A DNA stretch of 64,000 bases from Paenacidovorax monticola (GTDB taxonomy: Bacteria; Pseudomonadota; Gammaproteobacteria; Burkholderiales; Burkholderiaceae_C), in assembly GCF_014489595.1 (NCBI RefSeq), contig NZ_CP060790.1, forward strand, positions 3,162,001-3,226,000, read 5' to 3'. Every line of letters starts with the position of its first letter. Position 1 is the first letter of the stretch. Below the pieces are notes generated by a model that was not told the DNA's origin, did not search any database, and worked only from the letters and a program-made list of their open reading frames with translations. The translations under genes were made by a program, and so were the position numbers. Positions 1 to 9,008 of the stretch are shown here, one piece after another.

Positions 1-611
1 CCAACGGCGTGGCCATCGATGCCTTCATCTTCGGCGGCCGCCGCTCCACCACCGTGCCGCTGGTGACGGAAGCCCGCACCTGGACGGAAGGCGTGTACAT
101 GGCTGCCACCATGGGCTCGGAAACCACGGCCGCCGCCTTCGGCGCCCAGGGCGTGGTGCGCCGCGACCCGTTCGCCATGCTGCCGTTCTGCGGCTACAAC
201 ATGAGCGACTACTTCCAGCACTGGCTCAGCATGGAAGGCAAGGTCGCCGCCACCGGCAAGGCCGTGCCCAAGATCTTCTGCGTGAACTGGTTCCGCAAGG
301 ACGAAGCCGGCAAGTTCGTCTGGCCCGGCTATGGCGACAACATGCGCGTGCTCAAGTGGATGATCGACCGCATCGAAGGCCAGGCCGCCGGCCAGGAGAC
401 CCCCTTCGGCGTGGCGCCTGCATACGGCGAGATCAACTGGACCGGCCTCGCCTTCACGCCCGAGCAGTTCGCCACCGTCACCAGCATCGACAAGGCCGCC
501 TGGGCCGAGGAGTTGAAGCTGCACGCGGCCCACTTCGAGCAGCTGGCCTACCACCTGCCGCAGGCGCTGCTGGACACCAAGGCCGCGCTCGAAAAGCGCC
601 TGGCCGCCTGA
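1..611 (+). CDS. pckG: Phosphoenolpyruvate carboxykinase (GTP), C-terminal part
   Basis: The gene enters from the left edge, so only about the last 202 residues are present (open frame from base 3, TGA at 609-611). The family converts oxaloacetate plus GTP to phosphoenolpyruvate in gluconeogenesis in the cytosol. The visible part carries the conserved FGGRR block followed by VPLV and the YNMSDYF and [10 protein letters not shown] blocks typical of the GTP-dependent enzyme. The ATP-dependent PckA family does not have these. A strong terminator follows directly. The identification is firm from the conserved blocks. Confidence 0.93.
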   Translation, partial: NGVAIDAFIFGGRRSTTVPLVTEARTWTEGVYMAATMGSETTAAAFGAQGVVRRDPFAMLPFCGYNMSDYFQHWLSMEGKVAATGKAVPKIFCVNWFRKDEAGKFVWPGYGDNMRVLKWMIDRIEGQAAGQETPFGVAPAYGEINWTGLAFTPEQFATVTSIDKAAWAEELKLHAAHFEQLAYHLPQALLDTKAALEKRLAA

Positions 612-633
612 CCCGACGCAACCCGCCGCCAGA

Positions 634-663
634 AAAAGCCGCCCCCCGGGGCGGCTTTTTCTT
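634..663 (+). terminator. Rho-independent terminator of pckG
   Basis: Arms AAGCCGCCCC (636-645) and GGGGCGGCTT (648-657) are followed by a run of T. It sits 25 bp after the pckG stop codon. Confidence 0.9.
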
Positions 664-777
664 TGGGCGGCATTGGAGGGTTTTTCTGGACAATGCATCC
701 CGTGCCACCGGGCTGATCTTCAGGGCGCGCCTTCCTAGACTCGAATCTCCCCAGTCCCTACACGCAGGAGATTTCCC

Positions 778-1551
778 ATGGCAGACCATTCCATCCAGGG
801 CAAGGTGGCCCTGATCGCCGGCGGCGCGAAGAACCTCGGCGCCCTGATCGCGCGCGACCTGGCCCGCCAGGGCGCGCGGGCCGTCGCGGTCCACTACCAC
901 AGCGCCTCTGCCCAGGCCGATGCCGATGCCACCGTGGCCGCCATCGAGGCCGCGGGCGCGCGCGCCGTGGCGCTGCGGGGTGACCTGACCACGGCCGGCG
1001 CGGTCGAGAAACTGTTCGCCGACACGGCCGCCGCCGTGGGCCGGCCGGACATCGCCATCAACACGGTGGGCAAGGTGCTCAAGAAACCCCTGGCCGAGAT
1101 CAGCGAGGCCGAATACGACGAGATGGCCGCGGTCAACTCCAAATCGGCCTTCTTCTTCCTCAAGGAGGCAGGCCGGCACGTCAATGACAACGGCAAGATC
1201 TGCACGCTGGTCACGTCGCTGCTGGGTGCCTTCACGCCGTTCTACGCGGCCTACGCGGGCGCCAAGGCCCCGGTGGAGCATTACACGCGCGCCGCCGCCA
1301 AGGAGTTCGGCGCGCGCGGCATCTCGGTGACAGCGGTGGGGCCGGGCCCCATGGATACGCCGTTCTTCTACCCCGCCGAAGGCGCCGACGCCGTGGCCTA
1401 CCACCGGACCGCCGCGGCCCTGTCGCCGTTCTCCCGAACCGGCCTGACCGACATCGAGGACGTGGTGCCCTTCATCCGCCACCTGGTGAGCGACGGCTGG
1501 TGGATCACGGGGCAGACCATCCTCATCAACGGCGGCTACACCACCAAGTGA
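778..1551 (+). CDS. SDR family NAD(P)-dependent oxidoreductase
   Basis: A 257-aa classical short-chain dehydrogenase. The N-terminal Rossmann motif is a GGAKNLG variant at residues 15-21. The catalytic serine is about S147 in LVTS, and the YxxxK pair is Y159/K163 in YAGAK. The usual NNAG motif is replaced by NTVG. The C-terminal end, GQTILINGG, is typical of the family. The start ATG at 778 has CAGGAG eight bases upstream. A LysR gene follows on the same strand and may control it (inference). The substrate cannot be told from sequence. Confidence 0.88.
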   Translation: MADHSIQGKVALIAGGAKNLGALIARDLARQGARAVAVHYHSASAQADADATVAAIEAAGARAVALRGDLTTAGAVEKLFADTAAAVGRPDIAINTVGKVLKKPLAEISEAEYDEMAAVNSKSAFFFLKEAGRHVNDNGKICTLVTSLLGAFTPFYAAYAGAKAPVEHYTRAAAKEFGARGISVTAVGPGPMDTPFFYPAEGADAVAYHRTAAALSPFSRTGLTDIEDVVPFIRHLVSDGWWITGQTILINGGYTTK

Positions 1552-1654
1552 GGCGCGCGGGCGCTGGGCGCCCCGCCCTTTCACCAGATCGGCACGGCCG
1601 CTATGCTTCGGCCAACCGTCCGGCCCGGTGCCGGCGGCCCAGAAAGCGGGGAGC

Positions 1655-2563
1655 ATGGACAGATTCGAGCAGTACCGCGTCTTCGTGCAGGTGGCGGAGA
1701 TGGGCAGCTTCATCAAGGCGGCGAATGCCCTGGAACTGCCCCGCGCCTCGGTGTCGGCCGCCGTCCAGCAGCTGGAGGCGCAACTCGGCGCCCGGCTGCT
1801 GCACCGGACCACGCGCCAGGTGCGCCTCACCGCCGACGGCGGCCAGCTGCTCGACCGCGTGCGGCCGCTGCTCGGCGAGGTGGAGGAGATCGAGCAGCTG
1901 TTCCAGGCCGGCCAGCGCCAGGTGGCCGGGCGGCTGCGCGTCGATGTGCCCAGCCGCATCGCCCGCCGCCTGATCGCCCCGGCGCTGCCGGCACTGCTGC
2001 GCCGCCACCCCCGGCTGCACCTGTTCCTCGGCTCCAGCGACCGTGCCATCGACCTCGTGCAGGAGGGCGTGGACTGCGCGGTGCGCATCGGCACGCTGCA
2101 CGACAGCAGCCTCGTGGTGCGCCCGCTGGGCACGATCGCGCTCATCAACTGCGCCAGCCCCGCCTACCTGCGCGACCACGGCGTGCCGCAGCGGCCCGAC
2201 GAACTGCCCCCGGCGCACTGGATGGTGGGCTACGCGTCGCCCACGACCGGGCGCGAGCTGCCCTGGGAGTACCGCGCGGGCGACGGCACGGAGCACACCC
2301 TGGAGGTGCCCAGCCAGGTGGTGGCGAACAACGCCGAGAGCTACATCGCCTGCTGCCGCGCGGGGCTGGGGCTGATCCAGATCCCGCGCTTCGATGTGCG
2401 GCATTTGCTGGACGCGGGGGAGCTGGTGGAGGTCATGCCGGCCTACCGGGCCGCCTCCATGCCGGTGTCGCTGCTCTACCCGCACCGGCGCCAGCGTTCG
2501 CGCCGGCTGGCGCTCTTCCAGGAGTGGTTCGAAGAGTTGATGCGCGAGCACCTGGAGGCATAA
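1655..2563 (+). CDS. LysR family transcriptional regulator
   Basis: About 302 aa. The N-terminal winged helix-turn-helix (residues 1-60, with SFIKAANALELPRASVSAAV) is followed by a LysR substrate-binding domain ending in a PHRRQRSRR stretch. I chose the ATG at 1655 (MDRFEQYRV) because a GGGGAGC ribosome-binding site lies just upstream. An in-frame GTG at 1628 would add nine unconvincing residues. It lies 103 bp downstream of the SDR gene in the same direction, so it probably regulates that gene or a distant one. The effector is unknown. Confidence 0.88.
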   Translation: MDRFEQYRVFVQVAEMGSFIKAANALELPRASVSAAVQQLEAQLGARLLHRTTRQVRLTADGGQLLDRVRPLLGEVEEIEQLFQAGQRQVAGRLRVDVPSRIARRLIAPALPALLRRHPRLHLFLGSSDRAIDLVQEGVDCAVRIGTLHDSSLVVRPLGTIALINCASPAYLRDHGVPQRPDELPPAHWMVGYASPTTGRELPWEYRAGDGTEHTLEVPSQVVANNAESYIACCRAGLGLIQIPRFDVRHLLDAGELVEVMPAYRAASMPVSLLYPHRRQRSRRLALFQEWFEELMREHLEA

Positions 2564-2590
2564 GGCCCCGCCGAGGGCCCGCACACGCGC

Positions 2591-2619
2591 AAAAAAAAGC
2601 CGTGGCCAAGGGCCACGGC
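2591..2619 (-). terminator. Rho-independent terminator (minus strand)
   Basis: Arms GCCGTGGCC (2599-2607) and GGCCACGGC (2611-2619) have a 3-nt loop. Eight A residues at 2591-2598 become a U tract on the minus strand, so it ends the small membrane-protein gene at 2658-3098. Confidence 0.88.
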
Positions 2620-2657
2620 AGTTGGGCGGGACAGAGGCCCTTGCGGGCCGCCGCCGA

Positions 2658-3098
2658 TCAGTAGTACCGGCGGATGTTGTTGGAAGCGCTGGCGTCCATG
2701 ATGCGCATGAGGTCGGCCATCAGGCGTGCGTCCTGCATGGCGGCGGCCCAGGTGCGCTCGTCTTCGGCGGCCAGGCGGCGGCTTTCCACCCAGGCCTTGT
2801 AGCCCGAGCGCAGGGTCACGGCGGCGCGGCGGGCCGGTGCGGCCAACAGGGCCAGGGCGGCGAAGGCCACGAGCCACAGGCCCATCCAGGCGGCCAGCAG
2901 ATGGCCTTCGCTCCAGGTGTCGATGAACTGGTTGGCCACCACGAGCAGGGCGGAGACCACGGCGGCCAGCAGCAGCGAGGCGGCGCCCCGGTTGCCATCG
3001 AAGCCGGCGGCGGCGCTCTTGAGGGTTTCAGCGGCCTGCGTGGCGCGCACGACACCGGGGTGTTCGGTGGGGTAGGTGTTTTGTACGAAGCTGGTCAT
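2658..3098 (-). CDS. Two-helix membrane protein of unknown function
   Basis: 146 aa. Two hydrophobic segments at about residues 40-56 and 68-88 are separated by a short loop. An arginine-rich cytoplasmic-type stretch and a charged C-terminal helix ending in SNNIRRYY follow. I do not recognise a domain. The ATG at 3098 is preceded on the minus strand by AAAGGG, and the gene ends just before its own terminator. It is transcribed divergently from a LysR gene across a 131-bp, locally AT-rich intergenic region containing a perfect palindrome, so it is a plausible target of that regulator. Confidence 0.75.
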   Translation of the reverse strand: MTSFVQNTYPTEHPGVVRATQAAETLKSAAAGFDGNRGAASLLLAAVVSALLVVANQFIDTWSEGHLLAAWMGLWLVAFAALALLAAPARRAAVTLRSGYKAWVESRRLAAEDERTWAAAMQDARLMADLMRIMDASASNNIRRYY

Positions 3099-3154
3099 TT
3101 TGGATTTCCCTTTCTAAGACGCTTGTGGCGAAATGCCAGGGCGATGACTGAATA

Positions 3155-3170
3155 CTAGGGTTAACCCTAG
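3155..3170. promoter_or_regulatory. 16-bp perfect palindrome, candidate operator
   Basis: CTAGGGTTAACCCTAG lies between the divergent membrane-protein and LysR genes, in the AT-rich stretch that must contain both promoters. It is a candidate binding site for the adjacent LysR protein. This is inferred from position and symmetry only. Confidence 0.5.
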
Positions 3171-3229
3171 ATCAATTCAAGTTTATATTTTGAATCTATA
3201 TCATTCATCATCGTGATAACTTGGCCGCC

Positions 3230-4186
3230 ATGACCCCCCTGAACTTCCGCTTGCTGGACCTGAATCTGCTGCGCGTCTTCGACGAGGTCATGGCCGAGCG
3301 CAGCCTCACGCGCGCAGCGCACAAGCTCGCCATCACCCAGCCCGCCGTGAGCAACGCCATGCGCCGCCTGCGCGACGCCGTGGGCGACGACCTGCTCGTG
3401 CGCAGCGGCCAGGGCGTGGAGCCCACGCCGCGCGCGCTGGCGCTGTGGCCCGCCGTGCGCGCGGCGCTCGCCGGCCTGCAGGACTCCCTGGCGCCTGGCG
3501 CGTTCGACCCCGCCACGACCAACTCGACCTTCGTGCTCGCCATGGCCGACGCCACGGCGGCCACGCTGGTGCCCCCGCTCGTGGAGATCCTGGAGCGCGA
3601 GGCGCCCGGCATCTCCGTGCGCGTGCTGCCGCTGACCACGCGCGACCCGCGCCGCCTGCTCGAGGAAGAGGCGGCCGACATGGCCGTGGGCTACTTCCCC
3701 GCCGTGCTGGCCGACCTCACGGCGCGCGAACAGTCGGGCGCGGCCGTGGCCTTCGACAGCCGCCGCCTCTACGACGGCGAGTACCTCTGCGTGATGCGCC
3801 AGGGCCACCCCCTCGCGGCCGAACCGCTCACGCTGGACCGCTACTGCGCCGCGCGCCACATGCTCGTGAGCTTCTCGGGGCGGCCCTTCGGCTTCATCGA
3901 CGAGGCGCTGGCCTCGCTCGGGCGCAAGCGCCACGTGGTGATCACCGTGAACCAGTTCTTCACGGCCGGCCGCGTGGTGGTCAATTCGGACCTGCTCACG
4001 GTGCTGCCGCGCCACTTCGTGCCCGTCACCGGCATCGCCCATCGGCTGGAACTGCGCCAGCTGCCCCTGAACGTGCAGGCCGTGCATGTGGACGCGCTCT
4101 GGCGCCTGCGCAGCCCGCAGCAGGCCGCCTACGACTGGCTGCTGCAGGCGCTCACGCGGTCGGCCCAGCGCACGTTCGCGCTCTAG
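3230..4186 (+). CDS. LysR family transcriptional regulator (NodD/NahR-like subgroup)
   Basis: About 318 aa starting at the ATG at 3230; an upstream in-frame TTG at 3221 is less likely. The N-terminus, LDLNLLRVFDEVMAERSLTR followed by ITQPAVSNAMRRLR, is the signature of the NodD/NahR-type subgroup of LysR proteins. That subgroup often senses aromatic or small organic effectors. The substrate-binding domain follows to the C-terminus. The gene is divergent from the small membrane protein. Its stop codon is the first part of a TAGGGCCTGTTCA repeat. Confidence 0.88.
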   Translation: MTPLNFRLLDLNLLRVFDEVMAERSLTRAAHKLAITQPAVSNAMRRLRDAVGDDLLVRSGQGVEPTPRALALWPAVRAALAGLQDSLAPGAFDPATTNSTFVLAMADATAATLVPPLVEILEREAPGISVRVLPLTTRDPRRLLEEEAADMAVGYFPAVLADLTAREQSGAAVAFDSRRLYDGEYLCVMRQGHPLAAEPLTLDRYCAARHMLVSFSGRPFGFIDEALASLGRKRHVVITVNQFFTAGRVVVNSDLLTVLPRHFVPVTGIAHRLELRQLPLNVQAVHVDALWRLRSPQQAAYDWLLQALTRSAQRTFAL

Positions 4187-4228
4187 GGCCTGTTCAGCGC
4201 GATCCCCGGGCGCTATGTGAACAGGCCC
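4184..4228. repeat. TAGGGCCTGTTCA repeat forming a long hairpin
   Basis: GGGCCTGTTCA at 4186-4196 pairs with TGAACAGGCCC at 4218-4228, with an inner GCGC/GCGC stem. The same 13-mer TAGGGCCTGTTCA recurs at 14745-14757 and, inverted, at 34069-34081. There is no T run, so it is not a standard terminator, though it may work as a 3' end hairpin. Confidence 0.7.
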
Positions 4229-4252
4229 CAAGCTGAATAGACTCTGGGCACC

Positions 4253-5107
4253 ATGAACATCCAGCTGCTGTCCGACCTGCACCTCGAAGCCCATCCCCAC
4301 TTCCAGCCCCAGCCCGCGCCGGGTGCCGACGTGCTGGTGCTGGCCGGCGACATCGGCTCCTACCAGACCGGCTCGCAGTTGCCCGACGAGGACTTCGGCC
4401 TGGCGCGCTTCTCGCCCCGGCCGCGCAGCGAGGGCGGCGCGGACTGGCCCGTGCCCGTGCTCTACGTGCCCGGCAACCACGAGTACGACGGCCAGGACTT
4501 CGACGCCGCGCACCAGCGCCTGCGCGCCGCATGCGAACGCTGGGGCCTGGTGTGGCTGGAGCGCGCCACCACGGTGCTGCAGGGCGTGCGCTTCGTGGGC
4601 GCCACGCTGTGGAGCGACTTCGACGCCCTCTCAGTGCACGAGGGCCGCGGCGACCTGGCACACCAGCTCGGCTTGCGCGACAAGGCCTTCCGCGCCGCCA
4701 ACTTCTACCTGCGCAAGACGGGCGGCACGCGCCATGGCGAACCCTTTCTGGCCGAGGCCGTGCGCGAGGAGGCGCTCGCCAGCCAGGCCTGGCTGCGCAC
4801 CGCGCTGGCCACGCCCTTCGACGGCCCCACGGTGGCCGTCACGCATTTCGCGCCCAGCCTGCAGAGCGCCGATCCGCGCTACGGCCTGGTGCCCGGCACG
4901 GCGGGCTTCTGCAATGCGCTCGACGACCTGCTGCCGCGCGCCCGCCTGTGGCTGCACGGCCACCTGCACGCGCCCAGCGACTACGTGACCCAGGGCCGCC
5001 ACGCCGACGGCACGCCCTGGCGCTGCCGCGTGGTGGCCAATCCCCTGGGCTATGCGCGCAAGGGAGAGCAGGCGGCATTCCAGCCAAGCGCCTGCATCAC
5101 CGTATGA
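4253..5107 (+). CDS. Metallophosphoesterase (calcineurin-like)
   Basis: 284 aa with the full set of metallophosphatase motifs: DLH at D8/H10, GDI at D33, GNHEYD at N75/H76, a histidine in VTHFAPS, and HGHLH near residue 240. These residues bind a binuclear metal centre that hydrolyses phosphomono- or diesters. The protein is cytosolic with no signal peptide. The YVPGNHEYD to SDYVTQG layout resembles small stand-alone phosphodiesterases of unknown substrate. It appears to be a single-gene unit with a 9-bp hairpin after its stop codon. Confidence 0.87.
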   Translation: MNIQLLSDLHLEAHPHFQPQPAPGADVLVLAGDIGSYQTGSQLPDEDFGLARFSPRPRSEGGADWPVPVLYVPGNHEYDGQDFDAAHQRLRAACERWGLVWLERATTVLQGVRFVGATLWSDFDALSVHEGRGDLAHQLGLRDKAFRAANFYLRKTGGTRHGEPFLAEAVREEALASQAWLRTALATPFDGPTVAVTHFAPSLQSADPRYGLVPGTAGFCNALDDLLPRARLWLHGHLHAPSDYVTQGRHADGTPWRCRVVANPLGYARKGEQAAFQPSACITV

Positions 5108-5112
5108 TTCCC

Positions 5113-5141
5113 GGGCCTTCCTGCATTGCACCGGAAGGCCC
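5113..5141 (+). terminator. Perfect hairpin after the metallophosphoesterase gene
   Basis: Arms GGGCCTTCC and GGAAGGCCC with an 11-nt loop, six bases after the stop codon. No U tract follows, so its terminator activity is uncertain. Confidence 0.5.
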
Positions 5142-5166
5142 TCGCCCATGCGCAGCACAAAAAAAC

Positions 5167-5208
5167 ATGACCCAGGTCAAGACAACAGGCGCCCGCGCAA
5201 GGTAGTCT
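5167..5208 (+). promoter_or_regulatory. FNR/ANR-type promoter of the universal stress gene
   Basis: ATGACCCAGGTCAA (5167-5180) is close to the TTGAT-N4-ATCAA dyad bound by FNR/ANR-type regulators. A TAGTCT hexamer at 5203-5208 fits a -10 box. If the transcript starts near 5215, the dyad centre falls at about -41.5, the classic position of an FNR-activated promoter. The dyad and spacing are seen; the identity of the regulator is inferred. Confidence 0.62.
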
Positions 5209-5231
5209 GACCCCATTCTTCGGAGATCACC

Positions 5232-5654
5232 ATGAAAATCCTGCTCGCTGTCGATGGCAGCCCCTACACCAAGAAGATGCTGGCCTACCTGGCCACGCAT
5301 GAAGAGTTGCTGGCCGGCACGCACGAGTACACGGCCCTCACGGTGCAGCCCCAGCTGCCCGCGCGCGCCCGCGCCGCCCTGGGCAAGGAGGTGGTGGACG
5401 CCTACTACGCCGAAGAGGGCGAGAAGGTCGTCGGCCCCGTGTGCAAGTTCCTGGCCCGCCACGGCGTGGAAGCCAAGCGCATCGTGAAGGTCGGCCCCGT
5501 GGGCGACACCATCGCCAAGGTGGCCGACGCCGGCAAGTTCGACCTGCTGGTCATGGGCACCCACGGCCACGGCGCCCTGGGCAAGCTCGTGATGGGCTCG
5601 GTGAGCACCCAGGTGCTGGCCAACAGCCAGGTGCCCGTTCTGCTGGTGCGCTGA
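5232..5654 (+). CDS. Universal stress protein, UspA family
   Basis: 140 aa, the usual length of a single UspA domain. The ATP-binding signature G-x2-G-x9-G-S is present as GTHGHGALGKLVMGS at residues 109-123. The N-terminus MKILLAVDGS is the canonical first strand and first nucleotide loop. UspA proteins are cytosolic ATP-binding stress proteins induced by starvation or oxygen limitation. The ATG at 5232 has CGGAG eight to twelve bases upstream. The gene is monocistronic, with its own terminator and a likely FNR-type promoter. Confidence 0.93.
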   Translation: MKILLAVDGSPYTKKMLAYLATHEELLAGTHEYTALTVQPQLPARARAALGKEVVDAYYAEEGEKVVGPVCKFLARHGVEAKRIVKVGPVGDTIAKVADAGKFDLLVMGTHGHGALGKLVMGSVSTQVLANSQVPVLLVR

Positions 5655-5679
5655 AAGCGCTGCCCCACCCCTGACGCCA

Positions 5680-5708
5680 CGCGCCACCTTCGGGTGGCGC
5701 GCCTGTTT
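5680..5708 (+). terminator. Rho-independent terminator with UUCG loop
   Basis: Arms GCGCCACC (5681-5688) and GGTGGCGC (5693-5700) enclose a TTCG tetraloop. A short GCCTGTTT tail follows. It ends the universal stress protein transcript. Confidence 0.82.
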
Positions 5709-5778
5709 CCGGCCCGCGCGGCGCGTGCCATTCAGTGCTGGTGCACCGCAGCATTCCCACACCATAATCCGCGCCGCC

Positions 5779-6818
5779 ATGTCCGCCCACCGCCCCTGCC
5801 CTCGACCCTCTTCGCCACCGACCAGGCCGCGGGCGAGGCGCGCTTCGAAGCCTGGCGCGACAGCATTTCCGTGGTCTTCGACGTGGCTCCGCTCGCGCGC
5901 GAGGGCCTGGGCGGCTTCCAGGCATCGGTCAATGCGAGCCACCTCGGCGACCTGCTGGTGGGCGACCTGTGCTTCGGCGGGCAGCAGTTCTCGCGCGCGC
6001 GGCCGCGCCTGGCGCGCGACGGGCTCGACCACTACCTCGTGCAGTGGTACCGCGGCGGCGGCTTCATCGGCCAGCATGGCGACGGCGAAGACATGGAGGT
6101 GCGCCCCGGCGACATCACCGTGTTCGAGCTGGACCGTCCCCTGCGCACGTTCGCGCAACCCTCGCGGGTGCTCTCGCTCATCGTGCCGCGCGCCCTGGCC
6201 GACGAGGCATTCGGCAGCCCCGGCACCGACCTGCACGGCACCGTGCTAAGGGCGGACAACCCTCTGGGCGGTCTGCTGAGCGACCACCTCGCCTCGCTGC
6301 ACCGGCGGCTGCCCACCATCGCCCTGGCGGACGCGCCCGCCGTGGTCCACGCCACCACCCAGATGCTGGCGGCCTGCCTGCGCCCCAGCCGGCGCACGCA
6401 GGCCGAGGCGCAGGACGCCCTGCACGGCGTGACGCTCGAGCGCATCCAGCAGCATATCGGCCGCCACCTCGGCACGCCGCTCGCGCCCGACACGCTGTGC
6501 GGCCGGTTCGGCATCTCGCGCAGCCTGCTCTACCGGCTGTTCGAGCCGCTCGGGGGCGTGGCGCACTACGTGCAGCAGCGGCGGCTGCAGCGCGCCTACC
6601 ACGCGCTGGCCAACCCGGCCAACCAGCGGCTGCGCGTGGCCGAGATCGCCGCGCGCATGGGCTTCGCGAGCGAAGCGCATTTCAGCCGCGCCTTCCGCGC
6701 CGCCTTCGGCCTCACGCCCAGCGATGCACGCGCCATGGGCACGGCGGGCCGCGCCGCGGCGGGCACCGGCGCGCCGGCCTCGTCGGCCGAATACGCCGAC
6801 TGGCTGCGCGGGCTGTAG
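5779..6818 (+). CDS. AraC family transcriptional regulator (apparent frameshift near start)
   Basis: The C-terminal 100 residues hold two AraC helix-turn-helix motifs (DTLCGRFGISRSLLYRLF and VAEIAARMGFASEAHFSRAF). The N-terminal 200 residues resemble the AraC-type ligand-binding domain, with an RPGDITVFELDRP sensor strand. The long frame has no good start codon and would begin inside the preceding terminator. The ATG at 5779 (MSAHRP) joins the main frame (LPSTLFATDQ) if one C is added to the CCCC run at 5793-5796. I therefore place the start there and call a single-base break, probably a sequencing error. The regulated genes are unknown. Confidence 0.8.
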
Positions 6819-7005
6819 ACAGCCAGTCAAGCCGCGCCCAACGCACAGTCAAGCCGCAGGGGCGCCGCGCCCCGACGATGCCATGGCATGCCAAGCGGCG
6901 CGCCCACGCGCGCCCGCCACCGTGGACGGCATGGCCCTCACGCTCTCAACACCGTAGCTTTCGGCGCAGCATGTACCTGCGCTGCAGGCTTGTTTGTGCA
7001 AAACC

Positions 7006-8939
7006 ATGGTCTGTTCCCTCCCTCTGCGCGCTCTGCTCCTGGCAGCCCTGGCTGGCACCAGCGCTGCGGCCGCCAGCGCCGCCGTGCTGTTCGACAACCT
7101 GGGCACCGGCGACGGCATCGGCTACACGGTGCAAGTTCCCATGCTCTGGGCCAACCGGCTGCCCGTGGGCCCCGCCCCGCCCGCATCACCAGCGTGGCGC
7201 TGGACATGGTCAACGCGCACAACCCCGACACGCCATTCACCATGCAGGTCTGCGGCAGCGCCCCGGGCGACGGAGCGCCCGCCGGTGACTGCCAGCCTTT
7301 CACTGCCGCCGCCATGGCTCCGTCACCAGGGCCGACCACCTTCACGGGCAGCTACACCGCGCGCGCATCGAGCCAGGTCTGGGTGATCTTCGCGGACCCC
7401 AGCGGCCCTGCGGGCCAGGGCTACCGGCTGGTCAGCCGCAGCAGCACGGGCGGACACCTGTGCCGCGAGTACATGGGGTGGCGGTGCTATGCCCAGTCCT
7501 GGGTCATGCAGCTGCAGGGCACGCTGCTGCCCTCGGCCACCGGCGCCAGCCCCGCCGTGGGCATGGCCAGCGGCGGGCTCTCCATCAACATCGAAGGGGC
7601 CCGCTTCACCGGCGCCACGGCCGTGGCCTTTGGCGGTACGCCGGCCGCCAGCTTCCAGGTGGAGAGCGACACCCGCATCACCGCCGTCACCCCCGCCCAC
7701 GCGGTGGGCCCCGTGACCATCGAGGTCACCACCCCCGAGGGCACGGCCACGCTGGACGCGGGCTTCACCTTCGTCGCGCCCATCGACGGTGCCTGCGGCA
7801 ACGCCCAGGGCCAGCCCACGGCCGCCGCACCCACCACCCAGCTCTGCAGCGCCGGCCAGGCCGGCAGCGTGCTGATGTCCGGCGACCGCACCGCCTACCT
7901 CTGGACCTGCACGGGCCTGTATGGCGGCAACGCCTCGCCGCAGTGCGCGGCTCCCTCGCTCCTGCCCTTCATCACCAGCGCCGGTCCCGCCAGCGCGGGC
8001 AGCAACGGGGGCGAACGCATCACGCTCATCGGCCATGCCCTGGACGGCACCACGGCCGTCACGTTCGGCGGGGTGGCCGCCGCCCGCTTCACGGTGGACA
8101 GCGCCACGCAGATCACCGCCACCACCCCTGCCCACGCCGCCGGCGCCGCCACCGTGGAAGTGACCACGCCGCATGGAACGGCGCAGCACACGGGCTTCGG
8201 CTTTGTCCAGTCCGTCAACGGTGCCTGCGGTGCGGCCGCAGGGCAGGCCAGCATCACCGCGCCCGCCACCCAGTTGTGCAGCGCGGGCACGGGGGGCCGC
8301 GTGGCCTCGGCGGGCGGTGCCTATGCCTGGGCCTGCGAGGGCGCACACGGAGGCACCACGAGCCAATGCACGGCCCCCTGGGCCGACACCGACAGCGAAG
8401 GCACGCGGGCTTCTGTCAGCGTGCCCGACGCCGCAGCCAACCAGGGCTGGACGCTGGCCGGGGCCCTTGTCCAGAGCAGCCTGCCCATGCCGCTGCCCCA
8501 GGGCGCGCGCTCGGCGTTCACGCCGCTGTCGCTGACCCTGGAGGGTGGCCAGACGGGCAGCCGCGCCAGCGTGACGGTGCACTACAGCCAGCCGGTGCCG
8601 CGCGACGCGGTCTATCTCAAGTTCGGCCCCAGCCCGGAAGGCCACGGCTGCACGGGCGCGGCCTGTGCCCGACCGCACTGGTACCCGCTCCCCGCCAGCG
8701 CCGCCGCGTTCTCGGCCGACCGTCTGAGCGTGACGCTGCAGCTCACCGATGGCGGCCTGGGCGATGGCGACGGCTCCGCCAATGGCCGCATCGCCGACCC
8801 CGGCCTGCCCGTGGTGCTGGCCACCGCGCCCGGCGGGGCGGTGCCGGTACCCGCACTCGGCCCCTGGGCGCTGGCCCTCCTGGCACTGCTGGCGCCGCTG
8901 GCCGGCGTGGCTGCGCGCCGCCGCTTGGCCCCTCGATAG
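7006..8939 (+). CDS. IPTL-CTERM surface protein with two IPT/TIG modules (apparent frameshift)
   Basis: An exported protein. A signal peptide follows the ATG at 7006. Two copies of an IPT/TIG immunoglobulin-like domain (ITAVTPAHAVGPVTIEVTTP and ITATTPAHAAGAATVEVTTP) are each followed by a cysteine-rich segment beginning GACG and containing QLCSAG, WTC or WAC, and QC. The C-terminus is a VPALGPWALALLALL helix plus RRR, an IPTL-type sorting signal thought to be processed by exosortase H. The signal-peptide frame joins the rest if one C is added near 7176-7182. It lies 69 bp before a second IPTL protein. Its role is probably cell-surface display; the ligand is unknown. Confidence 0.72.
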
Positions 8940-9008
8940 CTACCGGGGCCGGGCGCCCGAGTGCATTGATCCCATTTTCACTTCAACTTCGTCGACAAAG
9001 GACTCTTC

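Noticed and set aside
478..2148. Long open frames on the strand opposite to clear genes, for example 478-2148 minus and 16079-17947 plus
   Set aside because: Their translations are Arg/Pro/Ala-rich, without domain motifs, and lie over well-supported genes. In GC-rich DNA such frames arise by chance.
5694..5778. GTG at 5694 as start of the AraC regulator
   Set aside because: It lies inside the terminator hairpin of the stress-protein gene and gives an unconvincing N-terminus. The ATG at 5779 with one repaired base is better.
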